Shown: positions 35,177-45,116 of the stretch, in pieces | Layout: every line of letters starts with the position of its first letter | Position numbering within the stretch: the first letter of the stretch is position 1 | From: Paucisalibacillus globulus DSM 18846 | Lineage (GTDB): Bacteria; Bacillota; Bacilli; Bacillales; Amphibacillaceae | DNA: 64,000 nt | Direction: 5' to 3' | Assembly (NCBI RefSeq): GCF_000482485.1 | Contig: NZ_KI519438.1 | Span: 198,404 to 262,403, forward strand | Translations under genes and position numbers: made by a program | The notes under the pieces: generated by a model | What the model saw: the letters and a program-made list of their open reading frames with translations, nothing else | Told to the model about the DNA's origin: nothing | Database searches by the model: none

Positions 35177-36271
35177 TCAATTAACTTCCGATAGCAAGAT
35201 TCGATATAACTTATCGTCATTCTCCTGAGGATTTCCACGGCCATCTGTATTATTGCTAATAAAGTATAGATAGTCACCCTCTATGAGTACATCTCGAACT
35301 CTACCAAGGCCATTTATGACTTCCCGGTATTCACCCAATTCAAGGTCAAATTCTAAGACGGCAGTTCCCCTTAATGCTGCAGCATATAGTTTCCCATTAT
35401 AATAATCCATTCCAGATGGCGCCCAAGTTGAATCATCTCCAGAAGTAAATACTGGCGTGACCAACCCATCTTGTTCTTCATCCCCTTCAATAATTGGCCA
35501 TCCATAATTTTGGCCAGCTTCTATTCTATTAATTTCATCATTTGCATCGTTTCCATGTTCACTAGCATATAATACTCCGTCAGGTAACCAGGTAATTCCT
35601 TGAGGATTTCGATGTCCATAGCTATAGACGTAGGAATCAGAAAATGGATTATCATTTGGAATCGATCCATCTAAATTCATTCTTAAAATTTTCCCTCCTA
35701 ACGAATTAGGATCTTGTGCGATTTTACGGTCAGATGCATCCCCAACTGTTGCGTACAGTTTTCCATCTGGTCCAATTTTAATCCTACCTCCGTGATGGTA
35801 GGTACCACTTGGGATATTATCAAGAAGTATTTTCTCTTCCCTCCAAACATTATCTTCGAAGCGAAGTGTTATCAAACGATTAAATTGTCCGGAACGATCC
35901 TCAAACGTATAATAAGCGTACGCTAGATTCGATTGCTTGAAGTCGGGAGCAAGCACAAATCCAAGTAATCCCGCTTCTGAAGCTGTTGCAAGTTCTTTCT
36001 TAAGCTCTACAGTCTGCCTCTCCATTTCACCATTTTCTATTTTCACGATGGATCCAGACCGTTCTGTTAGATAGAAAATATGATCACTTTTTTCAATTGA
36101 CCACGGGATATTGAGATTTTCCGCTAGTACTTCTAATTCATCATTTTCTTGTTGGATTAGTGGTGTGTTGTGTTTGTCATTGTTATTCAATGCATCATCT
36201 TGTTGTTTATTTGAGGAACAACCAACTAATAAGAGAATAAGCATCACAAATACAACTAAGACTCTTTTCAA
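35177..36271 (-). CDS. PQQ-dependent sugar dehydrogenase-like (GSDH) lipoprotein
   Basis: About 364 residues. The lipobox LLVGC indicates a membrane-anchored lipoprotein. The mature part is a six-bladed GSDH/YliI-type beta-propeller: NIPWSIEKSDHIFYLTERSG, HHGGRIKIGPDGKLYATVGD, YSYGHRNPQGITWLPDGVLY and EHGNDANDEINRIEAGQNYG followed by W. These motifs carry the His and Arg residues that bind PQQ. The frame opens at GTG 36280, but SD spacing favours TTG 36271 or 36274. Whether this organism makes PQQ is unknown, so the true substrate and cofactor are open. Confidence 0.87.
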   Translation of the reverse strand: MKRVLVVFVMLILLLVGCSSNKQQDDALNNNDKHNTPLIQQENDELEVLAENLNIPWSIEKSDHIFYLTERSGSIVKIENGEMERQTVELKKELATASEAGLLGFVLAPDFKQSNLAYAYYTFEDRSGQFNRLITLRFEDNVWREEKILLDNIPSGTYHHGGRIKIGPDGKLYATVGDASDRKIAQDPNSLGGKILRMNLDGSIPNDNPFSDSYVYSYGHRNPQGITWLPDGVLYASEHGNDANDEINRIEAGQNYGWPIIEGDEEQDGLVTPVFTSGDDSTWAPSGMDYYNGKLYAAALRGTAVLEFDLELGEYREVINGLGRVRDVLIEGDYLYFISNNTDGRGNPQENDDKLYRILLSEVN

Positions 36272-36300
36272 CAAAATCACCTCTCCTTTAGATAGTAACC

Positions 36301-36343
36301 AAAAAACCTGTCCTTCATAACGATTAACTACAGAACAGGTTTA
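36301..36343 (-). terminator. Terminator of the ytxJ gene
   Basis: AAACCTGT...ACAGGTTT with an A-run upstream, reading as T-run on the minus strand, 5 bp past the ytxJ stop. Confidence 0.75.
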
Positions 36344-36347
36344 AAGG

Positions 36348-36695
36348 CTACAAATTATTAAGCACTTCTTCTATTGCATGCACTTTTATTTTTGAATGGG
36401 AGGTATGCCATAGTACCTTCTTATCCTTAAAGAGAAAAATCTGTGGTGATTCATGCTTAACACCTGTATCCGCTTCAATTTGATTAGATACAACTCTAGT
36501 CTTTTGTACCTTTACCAAATAACTGCCTATCTTTTCCTCATCTGAATTCTCCAGGAACTCTTGATATTGTTTGAGGGCCCTTGCACTATTAGAGCAAGAT
36601 GTACTATGTTTAAACAATAATATAGGCTTGTTCGCAGATGTTTCCATTGCATCCTCTAAATCTTGGTGATTTAAAATTTCTATTATTTTCTCCAT
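36348..36695 (-). CDS. ytxJ: YtxJ-like bacillithiol-system redox protein
   Basis: 115 residues with a thioredoxin fold. The active-site region KHSTSCSNSARAL contains a single Cys where YtxJ family members carry a monothiol TSCPxS-type site, and SPQIFLFKDKKVLWHTSHSK is the family C-terminal half. YtxJ is predicted to remove bacillithiol from protein thiols (bacilliredoxin-like). The ATG follows AAGGAGG. Single gene. Confidence 0.85.
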   Translation of the reverse strand: MEKIIEILNHQDLEDAMETSANKPILLFKHSTSCSNSARALKQYQEFLENSDEEKIGSYLVKVQKTRVVSNQIEADTGVKHESPQIFLFKDKKVLWHTSHSKIKVHAIEEVLNNL

Positions 36696-36821
36696 TGTAT
36701 TACCTCCTTAGCATGCTTATGATTATTGTATTTCAACGTATTATAAAATAAAACGCCCCCGTACTGTTCTTCTATAGGTTGACATCCTTGATACAATGAT
36801 ACAAGAAGTATCTGTAATTAG

Positions 36822-37724
36822 TTATGAATTATAATAAATACTGTATCTGTCCAATAAATCGAGTACACCTATTTGCAGATTAACTTGGGAATTATTAAGG
36901 TGATTTTGCACTTTCAAAAATTGATCCATTGAAAATTGATCCATATTCATAATAACACGTTCATTACTGAGCTCTTCATACTTAAGTTCCGGTATAAATC
37001 CCTTTAGCTCTTTAACTAATTTACTATTATTCCTAGAGCTGAATTTCAGATAACTTTCTTCTTGCAAAACTGTTTCTCTGTAATCTCTAGAGTAGATAAA
37101 ATCCCCATCCTTTAATAGAAAAATTTTATCTGCATACTTCTCAAGATTTTCTAAAAGGTGAGAGGCAATAATAATAATTTTTCCCTCTTTCTTTTTTTCT
37201 TCCAAAAGTTTTGATATAAGTTCAACATTATCTGGATCCAATCCATTCATTACTTCATCCATCAGCATATATGGTGTATTAGCTACAATTTGCATCGCCA
37301 AACATAATCTCTGTCTCATACCTAGTGAGTATTGGTATGTTTTGTTCTTAACATAATGAGATATATTTAATCGTTCTATAACCTCATTTGGATCAATTGA
37401 CGTTTGACTCCACATTTGACGATATATATGTAAATGATCCATACCAGTTAAATGATTATATAAATCACTCTGGTCTGGCATCATTGATATTAACGAACGA
37501 ATATGTGCTTCATTTTTCTTATTTGTGTACCGAAACTTATTATCAAATACTACTTCACCTTGATTCGGAATAACATAATTCATTAATACGTTTAATAAAG
37601 TAGATTTACCTGTTCCATTAGGTGCAACTAAACCAATAATCTCTCCAGGATTTAAAGTCTTTGTAATACCATTAAGTACCTTTTTCTCCCCAAATTGTAC
37701 AACAATATTGTTTAACTGAATCAT
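36822..37724 (-). CDS. ABC transporter ATPase of a two-permease ABC-2 system
   Basis: 300 residues. Walker A is APNGTGKST (about 34-42), Walker B YMLMDEVMNGLDPDN and switch His IIASHLLENL. The signature is YSLGMRQRL rather than LSGGQ. The last 80 residues are a domain without recognised family. It is the third gene after two ABC-2 permeases, 24 bp downstream. Such sets export peptides, lantibiotics or act in self-protection, but no biosynthetic genes are near. Confidence 0.86.
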   Translation of the reverse strand: MIQLNNIVVQFGEKKVLNGITKTLNPGEIIGLVAPNGTGKSTLLNVLMNYVIPNQGEVVFDNKFRYTNKKNEAHIRSLISMMPDQSDLYNHLTGMDHLHIYRQMWSQTSIDPNEVIERLNISHYVKNKTYQYSLGMRQRLCLAMQIVANTPYMLMDEVMNGLDPDNVELISKLLEEKKKEGKIIIIASHLLENLEKYADKIFLLKDGDFIYSRDYRETVLQEESYLKFSSRNNSKLVKELKGFIPELKYEELSNERVIMNMDQFSMDQFLKVQNHLNNSQVNLQIGVLDLLDRYSIYYNS

Positions 37725-37748
37725 TTTGAACCCTCCTACTTATTTCTG

Positions 37749-38942
37749 TTATATTGTCATTTTTTTCTTCTTTATAACTAACCAAATAAGCAAAATTATC
37801 AGGATGGAAGTCGAAAAAAGTACCATAAAACCTTTTTCAGTAGTAATTGAATCTGTAAAAAGAGCATAATTTCTATAACCACTAATGACATCACCAATTT
37901 GAACATAGGAAGTAGGTAGATAGCTTAACCAATCATCGAGAATCTTTCTTCTTTGATAGTAGGTTATTTCTATAAAACAAATAATGCCGATTGTTAGATT
38001 AAAATATTCATTCTTCAATAGAATGCTTATTAAGAGTACTAAACTGATAATTAAAACAAACCATAATAACAACATGACTACATATTTAGACAGAAACATT
38101 CCCATTGAAATGCTTTCGTATGTTCCATTATTTAAAAAGGCAAAATTATATACTACTGCAGGTAAATCCAATGTTCCAAATCCATCACGAAATCCAATAA
38201 TGAGAAATGCCGGAAGTAATATTGCAATACTTGTTAAACACCCAATTAAAGCAACAAGTCCCTTCAGCATCATTCGTTTGAATGGTGTCATTGGAAACCC
38301 GTTTACAATACTAGGGTGTTTTCTATCTTTCATAACGATATCGTTACTCAAGAGTAGGCATGTAAGCAGTAGTATGTATGGAAGACCTGATTCTAATAGT
38401 CTTTTAAGGGTTTGAAGGGCCGTTCGTTCTTCAAAAATATTTAAATTTAATTCATAATTCGCTGATGCATACTGGCTGTATCTTTCAGCAGAGTAAAGAT
38501 AATTGTAATGTCCATCTTCTTTAGCATGCTTATTACCATAAGTATAATATCTAGGGTTATAACGGAGAACATCATACGGATCTGTTTTTATATTCTCATC
38601 CGCATATAAGTACCATTCATGTGTTGCTTGAGCATAGGAATATAAATCTCCATTAGCTAAAGCGGTTAGCCTTTCACCGTCAAGTTCATTCCATTTTGGA
38701 TATACTAGAGCAGCGAATATAGTAAGGGGATGAGAACCGTTCCTAACCTCTACATTATCTAGGAATTCTTTTCGATCTTCATACCTTGCCTCAACTTCTT
38801 CTTTATTGACAGATTCAATTGGTTGATAGGCTGGTGCGATATAAAGAGCATAATAGAGACTAGCAATTAATAATAGTGCAAATATAATTAGGTTTTTATG
38901 ATTGCTAAAAAACCCTTTTAGCTCCCACTTAATATAATTCAT
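37749..38942 (-). CDS. ABC-2 type permease (second of pair)
   Basis: 397 residues: one helix near the N-terminus (about 16-32), an extracytoplasmic region of about 150 residues rich in Tyr and charged residues, then five hydrophobic helices (about 185-390). It shares this architecture with the upstream permease, so the two probably form a heterodimer. Its ATG overlaps the stop of the upstream gene (TAATG) with GGGGTGGG ahead. Substrate unknown. Confidence 0.8.
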   Translation of the reverse strand: MNYIKWELKGFFSNHKNLIIFALLLIASLYYALYIAPAYQPIESVNKEEVEARYEDRKEFLDNVEVRNGSHPLTIFAALVYPKWNELDGERLTALANGDLYSYAQATHEWYLYADENIKTDPYDVLRYNPRYYTYGNKHAKEDGHYNYLYSAERYSQYASANYELNLNIFEERTALQTLKRLLESGLPYILLLTCLLLSNDIVMKDRKHPSIVNGFPMTPFKRMMLKGLVALIGCLTSIAILLPAFLIIGFRDGFGTLDLPAVVYNFAFLNNGTYESISMGMFLSKYVVMLLLWFVLIISLVLLISILLKNEYFNLTIGIICFIEITYYQRRKILDDWLSYLPTSYVQIGDVISGYRNYALFTDSITTEKGFMVLFSTSILIILLIWLVIKKKKMTI

Positions 38943-40090
38943 TATACGTTCCCACCCCCTATAGTTACCATTTTACTTTGTTTTATTTGACTACGATAAA
39001 ACTGCCAATAGATAAAGAGAAACATAATAACTATAGTAATGACTAAAACGATGAATCCATTGTTTAACGTAACCATCTGGTTCCCAGTAATTTCTGCAAC
39101 CTGGCCATTTATTACTGATGAAAAGTTCAAATAGTTAAAAGGTAGAAACCAAAACCATTCTCCCAGAGCTGGTATTAATTGGGGAACGAAAAATAAAAAG
39201 AAATGTACAAAAATAGCAATATAAAGGTTTTTAAAGTAATAATTTAATATGATAGAAATTGTTAATGCAGTAAGAGATAAGCAAATAAAATATAGGAATG
39301 CTAATCCTAAGTACTCCCAAATAGCAATCGTAAAATAATCACCGTTAAATATTGCAACAGGATACGTGAGATCTATACCATATTTAATAGAAGCAACAAT
39401 AACTGTTATTACAAAAGTGATAATTAATAAACCAATCATGTAAACCAGATAACTAAACACTTTGGCAGACAGTTTTGAGGCCATCGTAAACGGATAACCA
39501 TTTACAAGTGATTTGTGATCTTCTTCATCTAGCAAAATATCCGAAGAAAATATACCTACCAATAAGTACCACCCAACACCTAATACTAAAAGTAACAGAA
39601 TTATATACGTGGGAAAGTTAGAATTCTCCACTAAAAGTCTCTCATTTTGGTCGTCTATGGCTGTGTAAAGTACATGATCTAATTGATTTTGACGATAGGT
39701 TGGTATGAATTGGGATACATTATTATATCCATCCATTGAATAGATTTCATGACGCACCTTTGTTAGTTCAATTGCACCTTGTATATAGGTTGTATCATCA
39801 TCCATAATAAGGCCTAAGGATCTATAGGCTAATTGATTGGATTGGACATTTAAATTCCGATAAATTGGTGTCGAAACCTCTGGATCGGTAGCGTCTGTAT
39901 TTCTAAATAGATCAAGCGCAGTATTTTTCGCAATAACTTCCGCTGCAGTCGCGGCCTCAAGCTCTCTAAATTGACTATTTTCCAAATAAATAAAAGAACC
40001 AATTATAAAAAGAATTAGCACAGAGAGGATAGACCTAAATTTTAAATTCTTACGCTCTACTAAAAATATTGTTTTCATTAACCTAAACAC
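38942..40090 (-). CDS. ABC-2 type permease (first of pair)
   Basis: 382 residues from a GTG at 40090, 6 nt after GAGGGGG. The frame extends to an ATG at 40189 without an SD. One helix (about 18-38 in this numbering) is followed by an external region (to about 165) and then five or six hydrophobic helices, as in its partner. It is probably the first gene of a three-gene export operon whose ATPase is at 36822. Function unknown. Confidence 0.78.
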   Translation of the reverse strand: MFRLMKTIFLVERKNLKFRSILSVLILFIIGSFIYLENSQFRELEAATAAEVIAKNTALDLFRNTDATDPEVSTPIYRNLNVQSNQLAYRSLGLIMDDDTTYIQGAIELTKVRHEIYSMDGYNNVSQFIPTYRQNQLDHVLYTAIDDQNERLLVENSNFPTYIILLLLVLGVGWYLLVGIFSSDILLDEEDHKSLVNGYPFTMASKLSAKVFSYLVYMIGLLIITFVITVIVASIKYGIDLTYPVAIFNGDYFTIAIWEYLGLAFLYFICLSLTALTISIILNYYFKNLYIAIFVHFFLFFVPQLIPALGEWFWFLPFNYLNFSSVINGQVAEITGNQMVTLNNGFIVLVITIVIMFLFIYWQFYRSQIKQSKMVTIGGGNV

Positions 40091-40334
40091 ATTTATCCCC
40101 CTCAAAATACTGGACAATATACTGCTTAAAAGAGATAGCACCTTATTTTTTCTCTTGTTTACAGGTTTTTCACCCATTATACAATCCATTCAAAACTATA
40201 TATTTTACTATTATACATAATAATTTTCTGAATTTATATAGTAGTCGATGTTTTGTAAGTTATTAATATTGAATACTTACTAGTCTTGATTCTTTTTTTC
40301 TCTAGCTATATACCTTTATACCAACTAATTTGGA

Positions 40335-40368
40335 CAAAAAAAGGTCTGGATCATTGTTGAATCCAGCC
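40335..40368 (-). terminator. Intrinsic terminator in the gap upstream of the ABC-2 operon
   Basis: GGCTGGATTCAACAATGATCCAGACC followed by TTTTTTTG on the minus strand. It ends whatever is transcribed leftward across 40370-40620 and lies before the ABC-2 operon promoter. Confidence 0.75.
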
Positions 40369-40436
40369 TAAATTTTTAATGCATTGAGATGGAACATCCC
40401 TATTTGGGTGGTTAATGAATAGCCATCAGAATACAT
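40368..40436 (-). CDS. Candidate 22-residue peptide gene
   Basis: ATG to TAG reading MYSDGYSLTTQIGMF and seven more residues, ending exactly where a strong terminator hairpin begins. The SD (GGGGAAAC) is weak and I recognise no family. It could be a small peptide, a decayed gene end or chance. The remainder of 40190-40720 contains a CGGGC...GCCCGG hairpin at about 40476-40495 and the terminator at 40617. Confidence 0.25.
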   Translation of the reverse strand: MYSDGYSLTTQIGMFHLNALKI

Positions 40437-40616
40437 AACGTTTCCCCAATACCCTTCCCGACTCATGAAGGAAAACCGGGCAAAGACCAGCCCGATCTTT
40501 TTCTGCCTGCTAAAAGCTAGAGAACATCCGTTATTTTATATTCATGGCCATGTATTCATTTGTATACTCCGTATAAATTTCCCCTCCACATTGTTCACAG
40601 CTAAATCTTGTTGTAT

Positions 40617-40658
40617 AAAAAGGCACAATAAGCAGAATATGTCCGCTTATTGTGCCTT
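40617..40658 (-). terminator. Terminator of the FtsX-type ABC operon
   Basis: AAGGCACAATAAGC...GCTTATTGTGCCTT, a perfect 14-bp stem followed by TTTTA on the minus strand, about 60 bp past the permease stop. Confidence 0.9.
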
Positions 40659-40719
40659 CTTTCCTTGCAAAACTTCCGATTGTCCCTTAAAGAACCGTCC
40701 CCATGCATACTCTTCAAAG

Positions 40720-43700
40720 CTAGTCAAAACTAATCAAAACTCCATAGCCGAGGGTTCTATTTTTCAATTCTAACCCGTAGCTTTCCATCCCTTCAGGTAC
40801 TTTAAATTCTAGTACGGCGTGTATTTTTCCATCTTCTCGTCCAAGCAACCATTCTTCGTTCTCCCATCCTTCTACTTCTAATATGGTAACTTTTTCTGGA
40901 GAATAGGTTTCTTCACTATTAATCAGAGTAAAGTAGCTCTTTGGTTTTATATCGTAATCCGAATCACGTGCTTCAAAAGTAAATTCGATTGCGATACCCT
41001 TCATTCCAGATTCAGCTATAACTAACGTGCTCTCCACTTCTTTTGCTGCGTAGAATAACTGATTACCCCATCCAACATCTTCACTAGTTTGACTAGAGTT
41101 AAACTGGAACAAATAATCATCAACACCTATTAGGGTAATCTCGTCATCCGCATCATCAGCGTTCACATTTTGCTCATCCGTATCCTTTGGCTCCTTAATC
41201 GAAGCTTCTCCTTCTGTTGGGCTGAATGCGTACTCTACTTCATTTCCATCGTTTGCTTGTTCAATATTAGGTGCAACCTTGATCATCGTCATCAAAAAGG
41301 TCCCCACTAATAATACAGATGTTGAAATGACAACCCATTTCAATCGTTTTTCCACTGCTTTCCGATTGGTAATATTTCCTCCCATCCCTTGATTAGGAAT
41401 AATTCGAACTGCTCGTTCCGCCGGGAAGATTGTTCCAATAACCCCAATCACCACCGGGATTAATCCAGTTGCTAAAATAAATCCAATTTCTTCTGTAGGG
41501 AAAGCTCCATATAGTCCCCACATGATTAAAAATGCAAGGCTTAGACCGATTAATGCCGCAAATAATCCACTAAAGACTCCTTCGGCCAAGATTAACCTAC
41601 GAATACTCCACCTTTTCCATCCAATAGCCTGTAGTAGTGAAATTTCCTCGCGTCTTTCGGATACATTTTGCCACATGATCTCCGCTGTCGTTAAAATGGC
41701 AATGCTCAAGGATACAAGGATTGCAACGTAATGGGCTGGTCCTATTTCTAATGCAACATATTCCCCTAGTAAAGAGGTATACATAATGCCTCTTAATCGG
41801 AATGTAATGTATAAAAACACAGCCAAGAGCGCTGTTGGTAACGCAATTGAAATAACCGATAAAATGCTTCTCTTCCATTTTCCAATAAAATGATTAAAAG
41901 CCATCCGATTAATTCCTTTAGTTTGGAAAATCCGCTTACTTATACCCGAAATTTCTCCAGTTCGCATTGCTTCGTAAGGGGAAATATTACGGGTTAGTAG
42001 CATTGGTATGAATGATCCGAACACATATACAATGAACCCAAATAACCCAGTCCACAAGAAACGATTAAAGGATAGGCTTGCATCACTCGAAATATAAACA
42101 AATCCGAGCATCATCCAAGAAGTTACCGCTACAAAAATACCGATGATACTAGATTCAAAGAATAATAACCGACTCAACTGATTTGGTCGCCAGCCAATAG
42201 AAAGTAATACAGCAAATTCTTTTCTTCTAGCAAGTAAGTTGACAATTCCAGAAGCCCAAACATAGACAATTGCAACAGCAATAACACTCCCAACAACACC
42301 GGAAAAGCTAATTTTTGTTTCTTTAAATATAGAAATGGAAGAACCTATATTTACCCATGGTTGCTGTAACCACCCAATGTCCTCCCCTCCATTTAATCCC
42401 GGAACATAAGAGAGTGCTAATTGTGGTGATGAACCAAGCGTGATATCCGTTATAAGCCCTGTTCTATTCTCAATCTCGTTAGCAACTTGTTCTAATATTG
42501 CTTGACTTTCATCACTTAAATCCGCAACTCCTGCGACTTTAATGCGGATTGCCGAAATCGGCTTTTCACCAAGTATATTTGCAGCTGCCTCTATCGTCGT
42601 TAACATTCCTGGTGGATCGGTTAAAAAGCTATACGGATCCCCTGTAGGCTTTAATTGTTTTGGTGGATTGATTGGATTTCCATTGACGTCCATGACATAC
42701 TCAGCGCTTGCCGGACGATAGGTTTCCATTGGCAATTCCGTTGTTGGATCCATCGAAATTGCTAAATTACTGGCTTCGTAAAATCCAATCCAGTTAGGCT
42801 TCATACGTGGTTGATCCAAGAAGTTCTCTGCGATTAATATTGGCTCTCGAAATGTGTCCTTATTCTGATAGACCCCCACAGCATCATCACTATTTTGGAA
42901 AGGAACGACTTGATAGGTATACGGCCATCGATCAGCATAAGGACTTGAGATTTCTTGATACTCTAGTGGGCTCGGCTTAAATACAATTCCTGTAACATCT
43001 TCATCTACTTGAGTGATAATTTCTAGTGGATCCTCGTCTTCATTGCTCTCTTCCTCTTCGTCTTCCTCTAATACAACAACCTCGCCCGTTTCCCAATCTA
43101 CTCCAGTCATCCTGTTAATAAATGCATGGAAAGTCTCTTTTCCAGTAACAGAAAATGTATCGATTACTTCAGCACTTAATGTGTCCAGATAGTCTTCTCC
43201 GCCATTTTCCCTTACTTTTTCCATTACGGCATCTGCATTCTCTTCATTAATTTCGATGTCCAACTTTTCAAATGTAATCTGTTCCAATTTATCCACGTAG
43301 GCTGTTTGATTAACAATAATCGGTATTTCGTGATACCCTTTCCCTTCATCGAAATAATACGTATCCGTATCAACAAAATACCTACTCGTTCCTAATTCAA
43401 TGATGGCTTCATCTAATCCAACTAACTTCGCTTCTTGTTCTGGATCAATTCCAGCCAAAAGGGAATGGCCATTAACTAATAAATCTAGATATGGGGCAGC
43501 AACCCCATATTCCGGCCCCTTATTCCTAAGATCCCAAACGTTAATTGGGAAGTAGTAATTATTTATTTTTGTTTCCTCACCTATTCCGTTATTTACCGTT
43601 GTCTCCATCATTCTTCTATAAATACCGGGCTCAGTTAATTCAACTTGGCCATAATTCACTGAATATGATGCATATCCAATCATCGCAATCGGAGCTGCAA

Positions 43701-44007
43701 CCTCTATACCCGGGATAGCTTTAATTGTTTCATATTGTTCAAGACTAATTCCCCCACTTAAGCCACTTAAGTAGTTCGGTTCTAATAATTTCCTTTCCTC
43801 AGTAACACTCCGGGTTCCTTCTGGTCGAACCACAATATCATACGAGGCAGACCACCTTTGTTGTAAGTTGTCTACGATGGTCCCTTTATTCGATTCAGAC
43901 AATCCAATTAAATAAGTCAATCCAGCACTAACAATAAAAGCACCGATAATTAACAGAATAAACCGTTCCTTCCGCCTCCACCAATTCTGCCAAATAAAGC
44001 GAATCAC
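40720..44007 (-). CDS. Large FtsX/MacB-type ABC permease
   Basis: 1095 residues. An N-terminal helix (about 14-36) and a very large extracytoplasmic domain (about 40-580) precede an FtsX block of helices (about 585-690), then a second set (about 725-915) and a C-terminal helix followed by an acidic external domain (about 945-1095). It starts at a GTG in a GTGA overlap with the ATPase stop. Such permeases move lipoproteins, peptides or transmit force rather than passing substrate through a channel. The size and the extra C-terminal domain are unusual. Substrate unknown. Confidence 0.87.
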   Translation of the reverse strand: MIRFIWQNWWRRKERFILLIIGAFIVSAGLTYLIGLSESNKGTIVDNLQQRWSASYDIVVRPEGTRSVTEERKLLEPNYLSGLSGGISLEQYETIKAIPGIEVAAPIAMIGYASYSVNYGQVELTEPGIYRRMMETTVNNGIGEETKINNYYFPINVWDLRNKGPEYGVAAPYLDLLVNGHSLLAGIDPEQEAKLVGLDEAIIELGTSRYFVDTDTYYFDEGKGYHEIPIIVNQTAYVDKLEQITFEKLDIEINEENADAVMEKVRENGGEDYLDTLSAEVIDTFSVTGKETFHAFINRMTGVDWETGEVVVLEEDEEEESNEDEDPLEIITQVDEDVTGIVFKPSPLEYQEISSPYADRWPYTYQVVPFQNSDDAVGVYQNKDTFREPILIAENFLDQPRMKPNWIGFYEASNLAISMDPTTELPMETYRPASAEYVMDVNGNPINPPKQLKPTGDPYSFLTDPPGMLTTIEAAANILGEKPISAIRIKVAGVADLSDESQAILEQVANEIENRTGLITDITLGSSPQLALSYVPGLNGGEDIGWLQQPWVNIGSSISIFKETKISFSGVVGSVIAVAIVYVWASGIVNLLARRKEFAVLLSIGWRPNQLSRLLFFESSIIGIFVAVTSWMMLGFVYISSDASLSFNRFLWTGLFGFIVYVFGSFIPMLLTRNISPYEAMRTGEISGISKRIFQTKGINRMAFNHFIGKWKRSILSVISIALPTALLAVFLYITFRLRGIMYTSLLGEYVALEIGPAHYVAILVSLSIAILTTAEIMWQNVSERREEISLLQAIGWKRWSIRRLILAEGVFSGLFAALIGLSLAFLIMWGLYGAFPTEEIGFILATGLIPVVIGVIGTIFPAERAVRIIPNQGMGGNITNRKAVEKRLKWVVISTSVLLVGTFLMTMIKVAPNIEQANDGNEVEYAFSPTEGEASIKEPKDTDEQNVNADDADDEITLIGVDDYLFQFNSSQTSEDVGWGNQLFYAAKEVESTLVIAESGMKGIAIEFTFEARDSDYDIKPKSYFTLINSEETYSPEKVTILEVEGWENEEWLLGREDGKIHAVLEFKVPEGMESYGLELKNRTLGYGVLISFD

Positions 44008-44696
44008 GAAGTAACACCCACTTTATCGGAAAGTACTACTCCATCCTTCATAGTTATGATGCGATTCGCTTTGGCTGCCAAAGCTGGATCATGGGTTACA
44101 AATAATACACCACATCCCTCTTGTTCATTTAATTCTTTTAATAAATCATAAATCCGTTCTCCAGTCTCCGTATCTAGATTTCCAGTAGGTTCATCCGCAA
44201 GTAACCAGCTAGGTTTATGTACAATTGCGCGGGCAATAGCAACTCGCTGTTGTTGTCCACCTGATAATTGGGATGGAAGTGAATTCATCTTATCTTGAAG
44301 CCCTACTTGTTCCAAGGCTTCTTTTGCTCGCTCTAGTTTATTATATGGGACTTTTCGGGAAAACAATGGGGTAAGGACATTTTCTAGGGCTGTTAATGTT
44401 GGGAGTAGATGAAATTGCTGAAAGATGAAGCCTATTTCTTGGAAGCGAAAGTCTGCTAATTTACTTTTGCTTTTCTTTAATATTTCTTCATTGTCATAGG
44501 TTATCGTACCCTCACTTGGCTTATCTAGCGTGCCAAGAAGACTTAGTAATGTAGATTTTCCGGAACCAGATGGACCAATGATGGCAGTAAACTCTCCTTT
44601 TTCAAACGCCAAATCAACATTCTTTAATGCGATTGTTTTTGTTCCATCACCTTTAAACGACTTCTCAAGATGCTGACATATTATCTTTTGAATCAT
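44004..44696 (-). CDS. ABC ATPase, LolD/MacB/FtsE type
   Basis: 230 residues from the ATG at 44696 behind AGAGGGG. The in-frame ATG at 44714 lies ahead of that SD. Motifs are Walker [11 protein letters not shown]-loop [17 protein letters not shown], signature [15 protein letters not shown], Walker [13 protein letters not shown] and switch FVTHDPAL. It pairs with the large FtsX-type permease by a 4-bp overlap. No two-component system is next to it, unlike Bce-type peptide resistance modules. Confidence 0.92.
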   Translation of the reverse strand: MIQKIICQHLEKSFKGDGTKTIALKNVDLAFEKGEFTAIIGPSGSGKSTLLSLLGTLDKPSEGTITYDNEEILKKSKSKLADFRFQEIGFIFQQFHLLPTLTALENVLTPLFSRKVPYNKLERAKEALEQVGLQDKMNSLPSQLSGGQQQRVAIARAIVHKPSWLLADEPTGNLDTETGERIYDLLKELNEQEGCGVLFVTHDPALAAKANRIITMKDGVVLSDKVGVTS

Positions 44697-44810
44697 ATTG
44701 CTCCCCTCTTTCATACATAATCTTTTTCTTATTTATCATTACAATACACTATATTACAAAAATGTGTCAATTTATTATTTAGACTTTTCAGATAATAAGC
44801 AGAACATCTT

Positions 44811-44913
44811 AAGGAGGGAGGAAGTTAACATTTACAATTCTAAAACGGCTCTATTAAAGCTTAATGTTAATGTAAGTAAAAAATTAGAACTTCCAATTAT
44901 CTGGAAGTTCTAA
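44811..44913 (+). other. Strong SD with small frame lacking a standard start codon, ending in a hairpin
   Basis: AAGGAGGGAGG (44811-44821) is followed 8 nt later by ATT and an open frame of 27 codons (IYNSKTALLKLNVNVSKKLE and on) to TAA at 44911. The frame's 3' end lies within a perfect hairpin TTAGAACTTCCA/TGGAAGTTCTAA (44884-44913), which reads as a terminator with a T-run on the minus strand. It may be a decayed small gene or a translated leader. Other than this and the glmS terminator, 44715-45209 shows no gene. Confidence 0.35.
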
Positions 44914-45083
44914 TTCGTAATATAGCCTTATTTAAAATATCCCTTATCTTTAATACTGAGAGTTTGTTTGTAACAATATGTTAATGAATAAATTGCATAT
45001 AAACCAATACATTCAGTATAATATTATAAAAATAGCCACGCTAAGTGTTCTGATAAATCCATTTTTACTCAAAGTTACAAAAT

Positions 45084-45116
45084 AAAAAGGGATAAAGTTT
45101 ATTACTCTATCCCTTT
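45084..45116 (-). terminator. Terminator of glmS
   Basis: AAAGGGATA...TATCCCTTT followed by TTATTTT on the minus strand. It lies about 95 bp past the glmS stop. Confidence 0.8.

Noticed and set aside
41597..41878. Second minus-strand frame inside the large FtsX-type permease gene
   Set aside because: It lies in another frame of a continuous 1095-codon gene and shows no start signal. There is no sign of a frameshift in the main frame.
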